From assembly GCA_001017865.1 (NCBI GenBank), contig LATQ01000377.1, positions 1 to 6,175 of the forward strand: a DNA stretch of 6,175 nucleotides. The letters are read 5' to 3'. A program made the position numbers and the translations under genes. The stretch comes from Rhodococcus sp. IITR03 (GTDB lineage Bacteria; Actinomycetota; Actinomycetes; Mycobacteriales; Mycobacteriaceae). Positions 1-5,830 of this stretch are shown one piece after another (position 1 is the stretch's first letter; every line of letters starts with the position of its first letter). The notes beneath the pieces were generated by a model that had not been told where the DNA came from, did no database searches, and worked only from the letters and a program-made list of their open reading frames with translations.

Positions 1-234
1 CCGGCGCCGGTGCTCGTCCGCCGCGACTGGCAGAACGAGTACGCCGAGTTCGCCACCGGTCTGCGCGACCAACTGCTCGAGATCGACGACCCGCGCACCC
101 GGGAGCGTGCGATCGCTGCGATGCGGAAGGTGCTCGACGAATACCGCACGGGTGCCCAGAACCCGGAGGAGCACCGACGCCACTCGAGGCCGGGTCGACG
201 CAAACCTCCACCCCGCCGGAGGCGCCGTTTCTGA
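1..234 (+). CDS. 3' end of an unidentified gene (5' end outside the window)
   Basis: The frame is open from base 1 and stops with TGA at 232-234, so the gene begins upstream of the window. About 77 residues are visible. The first 50 or so look like real protein: amphipathic, probably helical, rich in Asp, Glu and Arg, with strong G/C at third codon positions (for example the stretch IDDPRTRERAIAAMRKVLDEY). I do not recognise the family; a C-terminal helical segment of a regulator or an enzyme would both fit. The last 20 residues turn very Arg/Pro-rich and use poorer codons (aga/agg/cga/cct type), while a neighbouring frame looks more natural from about position 168. The true C-terminus may therefore be hidden by a lost base, as in other genes here. 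A hairpin 13 bases past the stop supports an end near this position. Confidence 0.5.
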   Translation, partial: PAPVLVRRDWQNEYAEFATGLRDQLLEIDDPRTRERAIAAMRKVLDEYRTGAQNPEEHRRHSRPGRRKPPPRRRRRF

Positions 235-246
235 GCCGCTCCTTTC

Positions 247-276
247 ACTTCCCGCGAGAATCGTCTCGCGGGAAGT
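247..276 (+). terminator. Perfect 13-bp hairpin, probable terminator of the upstream gene
   Basis: The arms at 247-259 (ACTTCCCGCGAGA) and 264-276 are exactly complementary around a 4-nt loop, ATCG. The hairpin begins 13 bases after the stop of the first gene and ends just before the promoter-like region of the next. There is no T-run after the stem on either strand, so it is not a textbook intrinsic terminator. U-less terminator hairpins are commonly proposed in actinobacteria, and that is the reading I prefer. Being symmetrical, it could also act in the other direction. Confidence 0.55.
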
Positions 277-281
277 CCATC

Positions 282-300
282 CTCTCATTGTAGAGAATGA
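282..300. promoter_or_regulatory. Short palindromic element overlapping a -35 region, possible operator
   Basis: TCATT (285-289) and AATGA (296-300) form an inverted repeat around GTAGAG, with a second nested pair CTCT (282-285) and AGAG (292-295). The element covers the proposed -35 hexamer (288-293) of the DUF35-thiolase unit, the usual place for a repressor site. It lies in the most A/T-rich stretch of the window. I do not recognise it as a known operator; it lacks the AAC-N2-GTT core of KstR sites. The arms are short and chance is possible. Confidence 0.3.
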
Positions 301-316
301 TATTTCCGTCTAACGT
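288..316 (+). promoter_or_regulatory. Candidate sigma-70-type promoter for the DUF35-thiolase unit
   Basis: TTGTAG (288-293) and TAACGT (311-316) are separated by 17 bases. The second hexamer fits the relaxed actinobacterial -10 form TANNNT, and the first resembles TTGACA. Transcription would start near 322-325, giving a leader of about 55 bases to the ATG at 379. The position, after a terminator-like hairpin and before a gene with a strong ribosome binding site, supports the call. It rests on motif inspection only. Confidence 0.4.
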
Positions 317-366
317 GATCCTCATGTTCGACCGCGGCGAGGGCCGCCGTATCGGCATCGGACAAC

Positions 367-372
367 GGAGGA
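367..372 (+). promoter_or_regulatory. Strong Shine-Dalgarno site of the DUF35 gene
   Basis: GGAGGA lies six bases before the ATG at 379-381. It is the best ribosome binding site in the window and fixes the start of the zinc-ribbon/OB-fold protein. Confidence 0.75.
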
Positions 373-378
373 CGAACC

Positions 379-797
379 ATGACGACGAAGGCGCTCGCGC
401 CCGACGTATCCACGTGGCCGGCAGAGAACCCGCAGCTCATCGGGAGTCGCTGCGACGACTGCTCCGCGACCACGTGGCCCACCCAGCCGCGCTGCCCCCG
501 GTGCAGCGGGGCGAGCATCTCGGAACTGTTGCTGCCGCGTCGCGGCACGCTCGTGGCATGGACCACGCAGGGATTCGTGCCGAAGCAGCCCTACGCGGGC
601 AACGAGACGGCGGCGACCTTCACACCGTTCGCGTTCGGCCTCGTCCAACTCGATGACGTGGTCCGCGTCGAGGCCCGCCTCACCGAGACCGACCCCGAGA
701 AACTGCACCCGGGCATGGAGCTCGAGCTCACCTTCGTCCCCTTCTACACCGACGAAGAGGCACCGACATCGTCACGTGGGCCTTCGCGCCGATCTGA
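379..797 (+). CDS. Zn-ribbon / OB-fold (DUF35) acyl-CoA-associated protein, frameshifted
   Basis: After repair this is a 139-residue member of the DUF35 family (rubredoxin-like zinc ribbon plus OB-fold). The ribbon is visible at about residues 24-45 as two Cys-X2-Cys knuckles (SRCDDC and RCPRC); the OB-fold follows to the end. Such proteins partner thiolase-fold enzymes, as ChsH2 does with Ltp2 and PhlB with PhlC, and help bind the acyl-CoA substrate. The start is fixed by GGAGGA six bases upstream. The frame breaks at about 757-761, where GAGGC is found and GAGGGC is expected. With one G restored the protein ends in TDIVTWAFAPI at the TGA 795-797, a typical family C-terminus, 34 bases before the thiolase start. 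Without repair the frame runs on into the thiolase and gives a false fusion. The family call is firm; the substrate is unknown. Confidence 0.85.
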
Positions 798-831
798 TCC
801 GCACACATCCCATCGAGGAGTTCCCGACATC

Positions 832-1978
832 ATGAACGACGTTGCCATCATCGGGGTGGGCCTTCACCCGTTCGGTAGATTCGGCGCCAAATCGGCCATC
901 GAAATGGCCGCAGACGCAATCCAGCTCGCACTCGAGGACTCAGGTGTCGCCTGGAAGGACATCCAGTTCGGCATCGGCGGCAGCTACGAGGTCGACAACA
1001 CCGACGCCGTCACCCGCCTCGTCGGCCTGACCGGCATCCCCTTCACCAACGTATTCAACGCGTGCGCGACGTCCGCCAGCGCGATCGAACAGACCGCCGA
1101 CGGGATCCGTTCCGGCAAGTACGACATCGGCATCGCGGTCGGCACCGACAAGCACCCCCGCGGCGCCTTCACCGCCGATCCCGCCATGCTCGGTCTGCCC
1201 GCCTGGTACGCCGAGAACGGACAGTTCGTCACCACCAAGTTCTTCGGTATGAAGGCGAACCGCTACGCCATCGATCACAACATCTCGCACGAGACGCTCG
1301 CACGGGTCGCGGCGAAGAACTACCGCAACGGCGGCCTCAATCCGAAGGCGTTCCGCCGCACGGAGTTCAGCATCGACGAGATCCTGTCGTCGCCCATGCT
1401 CAACTACCCGCTCACGGCGAAGATGTTCTGCGCGCCGGACGAGGGTGCCGCAGCGGTGATCATGTGCCGCGGCGACCTGGTGTCGAAGTACACCACGAAC
1501 AAGCCGGTCTACCTGCGCTCCACTGCGATTCGTACGCGCACCTACGGCGCGTACGAGGTCCATGCGACGTGGGCGTCGGTCGAGGAGGACGTCTCCCCCA
1601 CCGTCTACGCCGCCAAGCGCCTACGAGGCCGCCGGCATCGGCCCCGAGGACGTCGATGTCGCCCAGCTCCAGGACACCGACGCCGGCGCGGAAGTGATCC
1701 ACATGGCCGAGACCGGCCTGTGCGCCGACGGCGACCAGGAGAAGCTGATCGCCGAGGGAGCCACGGAGATCGGCGGGTCCCTTCCGGTGAACACCGACGG
1801 TGGTCTCATCGCCAACGGTGAACCCATCGGCGCCTCCGGTATCCGCCAGGTCCACGAACTGGTGCTGCAGCTGCGCGGTCAGGCCGGCGAGCGGCAGGTT
1901 CCGGGCGAACCGAAGGTGGGCCTCGCCCAGGTCTACGGCGCACCCGGCACCGCCGCTGCGTCGATCCTGTCACTCTGA
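832..1978 (+). CDS. SCP-x/Ltp2-type thiolase-fold lipid-transfer enzyme, frameshifted
   Basis: Repaired length is about 382 residues, normal for non-condensing thiolase-like 'lipid transfer proteins'. It opens with MNDVAIIGVGLHPFGRFG, typical of the family. Cys78 lies in NACATSAS, at the thiolase nucleophile position. Near residue 330 the usual G-H-P of thiolases reads G-E-P (NGEPIGASG), so the catalytic His is replaced by Glu331, as in aldolase-like or other non-classical members. The ATG at 832 follows GAGGAG at 815-820 (11-base spacing) and the repaired DUF35 stop by 34 bases, so the two genes form one unit and probably one complex. The frame breaks at about 1618-1622: one GC dinucleotide appears lost from GCGCGCC, and restoring it gives YAAKRAYEAAGIGPEDV. 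By analogy with Ltp2-ChsH2 it may cleave a beta-hydroxyacyl-CoA side chain (steroid or other). That role is inference; a thiolytic or transferase role is possible. Confidence 0.83.
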
Positions 1979-1998
1979 GTACCACGTAATCGTCCGAA

Positions 1999-2040
1999 AG
2001 TTCGGCCGCCGCACGAGATCCCGAGTGCGGTGGCCGAACT
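1999..2040 (+). terminator. 16-bp stem-loop after the thiolase gene, probable terminator
   Basis: Arms 1999-2014 and 2025-2040 pair over 16 positions with a single G-T wobble (2008/2031) around a 10-nt loop. It starts 20 bases after the thiolase stop (1976-1978). No T-run follows, like the other strong hairpin in this window, so I read it as a U-less actinobacterial terminator. It separates the DUF35-thiolase unit from the mycolyltransferase gene, which suggests independent transcription of the latter. Confidence 0.6.
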
Positions 2041-2106
2041 CGTCCCGGCGCCATCGCGAGTCCGGAATCACAACACCCCGGGGCGTTTTTCGCAACCGGA
2101 GGAAGG

Positions 2107-2112
2107 TACTGT
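2107..2112 (+). promoter_or_regulatory. Weak candidate -10 element for the mycolyltransferase gene
   Basis: TACTGT fits the relaxed actinobacterial -10 form TANNNT and lies between the stem-loop at 1999-2040 and the GTG at 2179. A good -35 is not evident: the nearest candidate is the T-rich GTTTTT at 2085-2090, spaced 16 bases. The rest of the 200-base gap shows no other element I can support. This is a position-based suggestion only. Confidence 0.22.
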
Positions 2113-2165
2113 CCAGCTCAGCGGGTCGAGTGTGGGGGAACGACTCATCAGCATCAATTCGAGTC

Positions 2166-2171
2166 GAGGAG
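2166..2171 (+). promoter_or_regulatory. Shine-Dalgarno site that fixes the GTG start of the mycolyltransferase
   Basis: GAGGAG ends seven bases before GTG 2179-2181. The spacing favours this GTG over the next in-frame GTG at 2194, which would sit too far away and would shorten the basic n-region of the signal peptide. Confidence 0.6.
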
Positions 2172-2178
2172 TTCATCC

Positions 2179-3216
2179 GTGCGTCGATCCGTCGTGTCCC
2201 GTCGTGGCTTCCGCAGCCTTGCGATCGGTCTCGCAGGCCTCTCGGCGCTCGCGTTCGGCACCGCCACCGCGCACGCCGATCCCGAGCAACCCGACGCCGA
2301 GCCCGCTTCCGCCTACGTCGACGGCGTCGACGAGGTGACCGACCAGCACTGGACGGTCCGCGTCTACTCCCCGGCCATGGACACCGTCGTCCCTCTCGAC
2401 GTCCTGCGTCCGGCCGATCCGAGCGAACCCCGGCCGGTCGTCTACGCCCTCGGCGGCGCGGGTGTCGGCGTGATCGACGGCACCGGATGGATGGAGAGCA
2501 GCGACATCGCCGAGTTCTTCTCGGACAAGAACGTCAACGTCGTCATCCCCGCCACCGGCAACTTCAGCTACTTCACCGACTGGGATCTCGACGATCCGGT
2601 TCTCGGTCGCAACCAGTGGCAGACCTTCCTCCTCGAGGAACTGCCGCCCGTCGTCGACGAACTGCTCGACACCGACGGCAAGCAGTCGATCATCGGGATG
2701 TCCATGAGCGCCGGCTCCGCGCTGGACCTCGCGATCCAGAGCGGCGACCTGTACTCCGGCGTCGCCTCTCTCAGCGGATGCGTGCGCACCAGCGACCCGG
2801 TCGGTCAGCTGTACGTGAGGCTCGTCGTCGAGCGCCGCGGCAAGGGCGACGTCGAGAACATGTGGGGTCCGGCCGACGGTCCGCGCTGGGCCGAGCACGA
2901 CGTCTACCTCAACGCGGAAGGCTTGCGCGGCAAGGCCTTGTACCTGTCGAGCCGCAACGGCCTGCCCGGCCCGTACGACGTCCCCGGCCAGGAACGGGCG
3001 GCCGGCGAATCGTTCGCCACGCAGATCGTCGCAGGCGGAGCGATCGAGGCCGCCACGAATGCTTGCACGCACCAGCTGGTGGACCGCCTCGAAGCGCTCG
3101 ACATCCCGGTCACGGCCGAACTCGATGCCGACGGAACGCATTCGTGGGGTTACTGGGAGGACGACCTGCGCAAGGCATGGCCGATCCTCGCCGAGTCGAT
3201 GGGCGTCGAGGCCTGA
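2179..3216 (+). CDS. Secreted mycolyltransferase (antigen 85 / corynomycolyltransferase family)
   Basis: The 345-residue protein has an N-terminal signal peptide: basic n-region with SRRGF (residues 7-11), hydrophobic core to about 28, and AHA before Asp34 as a likely cleavage site. SRRGF fits the twin-arginine consensus, so Tat export is possible. The mature part is an alpha/beta-hydrolase of the antigen 85 type. The nucleophile is Ser175 in GMSMSAGSAL, the acid is probably Glu290 in GGAIEAATN, and His321 lies in GTHSWGYW, the hallmark of the family. Cys201 and Cys296 could form a disulfide. Such enzymes move mycolates between trehalose monomycolate, trehalose dimycolate and arabinogalactan outside the membrane, so the host makes mycolic acids. 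The GTG start is set by GAGGAG seven bases upstream. The frame is intact along its whole length. It stands alone between a stem-loop and a convergent gene. Which acceptor it uses cannot be told; a plain esterase role is the alternative. Confidence 0.9.
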   Translation: MRRSVVSRRGFRSLAIGLAGLSALAFGTATAHADPEQPDAEPASAYVDGVDEVTDQHWTVRVYSPAMDTVVPLDVLRPADPSEPRPVVYALGGAGVGVIDGTGWMESSDIAEFFSDKNVNVVIPATGNFSYFTDWDLDDPVLGRNQWQTFLLEELPPVVDELLDTDGKQSIIGMSMSAGSALDLAIQSGDLYSGVASLSGCVRTSDPVGQLYVRLVVERRGKGDVENMWGPADGPRWAEHDVYLNAEGLRGKALYLSSRNGLPGPYDVPGQERAAGESFATQIVAGGAIEAATNACTHQLVDRLEALDIPVTAELDADGTHSWGYWEDDLRKAWPILAESMGVEA

Positions 3217-3226
3217 TCCCGAGGCG

Positions 3227-4191
3227 TCACTCGCCGGAGTCCAACCGGATCCGGGCGACCACCGAACGATGATCCGCCCCGGGAAGGTCGTCGGACTCGA
3301 ACGCGACGGCCGTCCCGTTCCCGACGAGGATGTGATCGATCGCGACCAGCGGTGGGCCGGGTTTGTCGGTGGGGTAGGTACGCACCGTCCCCGCTCCCGC
3401 CTGCTCCGCGGCATCGGCGAAACGCCCCGAGAGCAACGCGCGGAACTGCGCATGGTCGTAGGTCGCGTTGAAATCGCCGCCCACGACTGCGGGGACGTCG
3501 GCCGGAGATCGATCGAGGATGTCCTGCAACCGTGACAGTTCGGCAGCCCAGTCCTGCGCGTCGAACACCGGTGGGACCGGATGGAACGCGTGGACCGCGA
3601 CCGGTCCAGCTCCCGGTATGTCCGCGACCGCCGAGAGTTGGCGGAAGACGAATCCGTCGTGTTCGACGGTGTCCGACAGCGGAAATCGGCTCCAGATCCC
3701 CGTTCCCGACGCCAACTCTCCGGGGACGAGATACCGATGGGGCAACAGCGCGTCGAGACCGGCGCGGGTGAGTCCGTCGACCCCCGCAGAGGTGAGTTCG
3801 TTCACCGTGAGCAGGTCGACCTCGCGGTCCCGGACCCGGGACACCACGACCTCGGGATCGGCACCCCCGTCGAACAGGATATTCGCGTGCATCACCGTGA
3901 GGTCGGGACCGTCACCGGCCGCGGACGTCGCGACGTGGAGAGGCGCCTGGGTCCAGACCGCTGCCGCAGCAACCGCAAGCGCCAGGAGGGCCCCGAGTGG
4001 GCGTCGACGGACGGCGAAGACGATCAGCCCGATCACCGCACCGGCCATCAGATACGACGCGCCGGACGCTGCGAGCACCAGGGCTGAGCCGACCACGTAC
4101 CGAAGTGGAGCGCGAGACCGACCGCGCCTGTCGCGGTTGCCGTCCACCCGAGAACGTCCGATCCGAGTCGAAGCCACTTCGCTGTCACCAC
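3227..4191 (-). CDS. Membrane-anchored endonuclease/exonuclease/phosphatase (EEP) family protein, frameshifted near its N-terminus
   Basis: The catalytic part shows the whole EEP (DNase I-like) signature in order: Asn in MHANILF, Glu in TVNELT, His in AFHPVP, Asp/Asn in GGDFNAT, Asp-His in AIDHILV and the final Asp-His in GADHRSVV. The family uses divalent metal to cleave phosphodiester or phosphate-ester bonds; the substrate here is unknown. An open frame with ATG at 4204 exists, but its first 35 residues are Arg-rich and unlike the family. The neighbouring frame over the same DNA encodes a hydrophobic helix (VLGWTATATGAVGLALHFG). It joins the main frame if one base is restored to the GGG at 4081-4083. 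That gives about 320 residues with three membrane helices followed by an extracellular domain. Start is then GTG 4191 or 4188, without a clear ribosome binding site, about 40 bases after the WYL gene in the same direction. Family is secure; the start is tentative. Confidence 0.85.
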
Positions 4192-4230
4192 GCCACACAA
4201 CCATGCCGTAGGTCCGTGCGCGAGGACCCG

Positions 4231-5196
4231 TCACCGATCGGAGCGGGAGACGATCGCGACGAGGCGCGCCGCGAGCCGATCCGCGGCCTCCCGAAGTTCG
4301 GGAGGCTCGAGGACGACCGCCTCGAAACCCATTCGCGCGACGTGCATCACGATCCAGTCCGGGTCGTCCGCGCCGACGACGAGTACGCACCACCCGTCCT
4401 CGTCGTCCTCGACCCGCCCGACCTGCGGTGGCACCATGTCGCGCACCTGGTCGGCGTCCGCCCGCAGGCGGATCCGCGCGATGTACCGGTAGGGCGACTC
4501 CGCCACGGACCGCTGGACGTACGACACCGGATCGGGATGCTGCCGCGGCCGGAACCTCCACGTCATGGGCGTCACGTCGCGCATCCGGTCGAGCCGGAAG
4601 GTGCGCCAGTCGTCGCGATCGACGTCCCATGCCATGAGGTACCAGCGCTGTCCGGCAGCGACCATCCGCACCGGTTCGACCGTGCGCTCGTCGTCCGCCT
4701 CCTGCCGGGTGGTGTACCGGAAGCGCACACGGGTCGCGTCGCGGCACGCGCGGGCCAACGCCAGCAGCGTATCGGCATCGATCTCGGTGCCCGCGCCGAC
4801 GACGGTCTCGGTGGCACCGTAGATCGCCCGCACCTCCTCGCGCAGACGGGGCGGCATCACCTGGTCGAGCTTGGCCAGTGCACGCAGGGCCGCCTCGGCG
4901 GCACCGGCGATGGTGCTGCCCGACGCCAGTCGCAGCGACACCGCCGTCGCGATCGCTTCGTCGTCGTGCAGGAGCAGCGGCGGCAGTCTCGTGCCGGCAC
5001 CGAGCTGATAACCACCGCCGACACCGGGGGTCGCGCGGACGGGATAGCCGAGAGCACGCAGACGATCGACGTCGCGGCGCACCGAGCGATCGGTCACGCC
5101 GAGTTCCGCAGCCAGTTCGTGAGCGGTCCACGACGGGCGGCTCTGCAACAGCGCCAGCACCCGCAGGACCCGTTCGGTGGTCGACTCGACGGTCAC
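4231..5196 (-). CDS. WYL-domain transcription regulator with N-terminal HTH
   Basis: The 321-residue protein is a standard-length WYL regulator. An HTH_11/DeoR-type winged helix lies at about residues 6-62 (HELAAELGVTDRSVRRDVDRL is the helix-turn-helix, followed by the GVGGGYQL wing). The WYL domain spans about 140-215, with RWYLMAW at 184-190 and the conserved FRLDRM at 200-205. A C-terminal WCX extension runs from about 236 to 316. WYL domains sense small ligands or nucleic acids and act as repressors or activators. The GTG start at 5196 follows GAGGA seven bases upstream on this strand and gives a canonical N-terminus. The frame is intact. It is divergent from the DinB-like gene, with a 61-base gap holding a small inverted repeat, and reads toward the EEP gene. 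Control of its own gene and of the DinB-VOC pair is the likely arrangement, by position only. Confidence 0.92.
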   Translation of the reverse strand: MTVESTTERVLRVLALLQSRPSWTAHELAAELGVTDRSVRRDVDRLRALGYPVRATPGVGGGYQLGAGTRLPPLLLHDDEAIATAVSLRLASGSTIAGAAEAALRALAKLDQVMPPRLREEVRAIYGATETVVGAGTEIDADTLLALARACRDATRVRFRYTTRQEADDERTVEPVRMVAAGQRWYLMAWDVDRDDWRTFRLDRMRDVTPMTWRFRPRQHPDPVSYVQRSVAESPYRYIARIRLRADADQVRDMVPPQVGRVEDDEDGWCVLVVGADDPDWIVMHVARMGFEAVVLEPPELREAADRLAARLVAIVSRSDR

Positions 5197-5203
5197 ACGA
5201 CGA

Positions 5204-5208
5204 TCCTC
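5204..5208 (-). promoter_or_regulatory. Shine-Dalgarno site that fixes the GTG start of the WYL regulator
   Basis: On the - strand GAGGA lies seven bases before GTG (5196-5194). It supports GTG rather than any upstream codon as the start. Confidence 0.55.
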
Positions 5209-5218
5209 GCATGGATCA

Positions 5219-5235
5219 CGGACCGAATCTGTCCG
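5219..5235. promoter_or_regulatory. Inverted repeat in the WYL/DinB divergent gap, candidate operator
   Basis: CGGAC (5219-5223) and GTCCG (5231-5235) are perfectly complementary around 7 bases. The element sits in the middle of the 61-base gap between the divergent WYL (GTG 5196) and DinB-like (ATG 5258) genes, where a site controlling both would be expected. The arms are only five bases and G/C-rich, so chance is a real possibility. Confidence 0.35.
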
Positions 5236-5257
5236 GAATATGCGTCAGCCTGGTGCC

Positions 5258-5829
5258 ATGACAGAACTCGACTGGAATCACCTACTGCGACAGCAACTCG
5301 ACCATCCGGTACGCCGCCGCCTGGACGGCCTCACCGACGACGAATACTTCTTCGAACCCGCACCCGACTGCTGGAGTGTTCGGCCGCGCGGGACGGGCAC
5401 CGCTCCCGTGCAGGGAGCGCCGGGTCGATGACCATCGATTTCGCGTTCCCCGAACCCGATCCGCCGCCCTTCACGACCATCTCGTGGCGGCTCGGTCATG
5501 TGATCGTCGGCGTGCTGGCGATGCGCAACGCGAGCCATTTCGGACGCACCCCCACCGACTACATGTCGTTCGAGTACGCAGCGACCGCGGACGAGGCCCT
5601 CGCCCAGCTCGATGCCGAACTCGCCACGTGGATCGCGGGCGTCGAGTCCCTCGGGGAAGACGGACTCGCCCGGCCGTGCGGTGAAGCGGAAGGACCGTAC
5701 GCGCAGTATCCGATGGGCGCGCTGGTCCTGCACATCAACCGCGAACTCATCCACCATCTGTCCGAGGTCTGCCTCCTGCGGGACCTCTACCTGCACACCC
5801 GTGCCCGAACCCGACAGGAGACGAGCTGA
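5258..5829 (+). CDS. DinB-like family protein, frameshifted
   Basis: After repair the protein has 190 residues and reads as one DinB-like four-helix-bundle protein: MTELDWN at the start, LDGLTDDEYFFEPAPDCW, VRPRGTGTAPVQG, then TIDFAFPEPDPPPFTTISWR and INRELIHHLSEVCLLRDLY near the end. Likely metal-binding histidines are His81 (WRLGH) and two or three in LHINRELIHH (159-167). Members include thiol-dependent S-transferases and many uncharacterised enzymes, so the reaction is unknown. The frame breaks at about 5413-5416: CAGGGAGC is found where CAGGGGAGC restores the reading, a loss of one G. As written, the first frame stops at 5431 and the second half lacks a start. No good ribosome binding site precedes ATG 5258; an in-frame ATG at 5240 is an alternative. 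It is divergent from the WYL regulator and one base upstream of the VOC gene, so translational coupling with the latter is likely. Confidence 0.82.
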
Positions 5830-5830
5830 C

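Noticed and set aside
277..330. KstR/KstR2 operator controlling a steroid gene unit
   Set aside because: No AAC-N2-GTT or CAAG-N2-CTTG type core is present; the only palindrome is TCATT-N6-AATGA.
379..1821. A single 480-residue DUF35-thiolase fusion protein
   Set aside because: The linker and the last 67 residues are out-of-frame readings; two small deletions explain both, and repair yields two normal-length proteins.
2073..2090. CCCCGGGG followed by TTTTT as an intrinsic terminator
   Set aside because: The 8-base palindrome has no loop and cannot fold as a stable hairpin by itself; the 1999-2040 stem-loop is far better.
2098..2106. GGAGGAAGG as a ribosome binding site of a small upstream gene
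   Set aside because: No ATG, GTG or TTG stands at usable distance with a plausible frame; the following frames are shadows of the signal-peptide region.
1800..3453. Long open frames on both strands across the mycolyltransferase (490 and 426 residues)
   Set aside because: These are high-GC shadow frames: low complexity, Arg-rich, no domains, while the 2179-3216 frame has signal peptide and catalytic triad.
4202..4204. ATG 4204 (- strand) as start of the EEP gene
   Set aside because: The segment it adds is Arg-rich and unlike the family, and the overlapping frame encodes the expected first membrane helix. No ribosome binding site supports it.
3227..5212. A 661-residue - strand open frame
   Set aside because: Upstream of about 4083 it is an off-frame reading of the WYL gene, dominated by Arg/Ala/Gly; the real content is the EEP domain only.
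3997..5829. A 610-residue + strand open frame
   Set aside because: Its first two thirds lie antisense to the WYL and EEP genes and have shadow-frame composition; only the last part is the real second half of the DinB-like protein.
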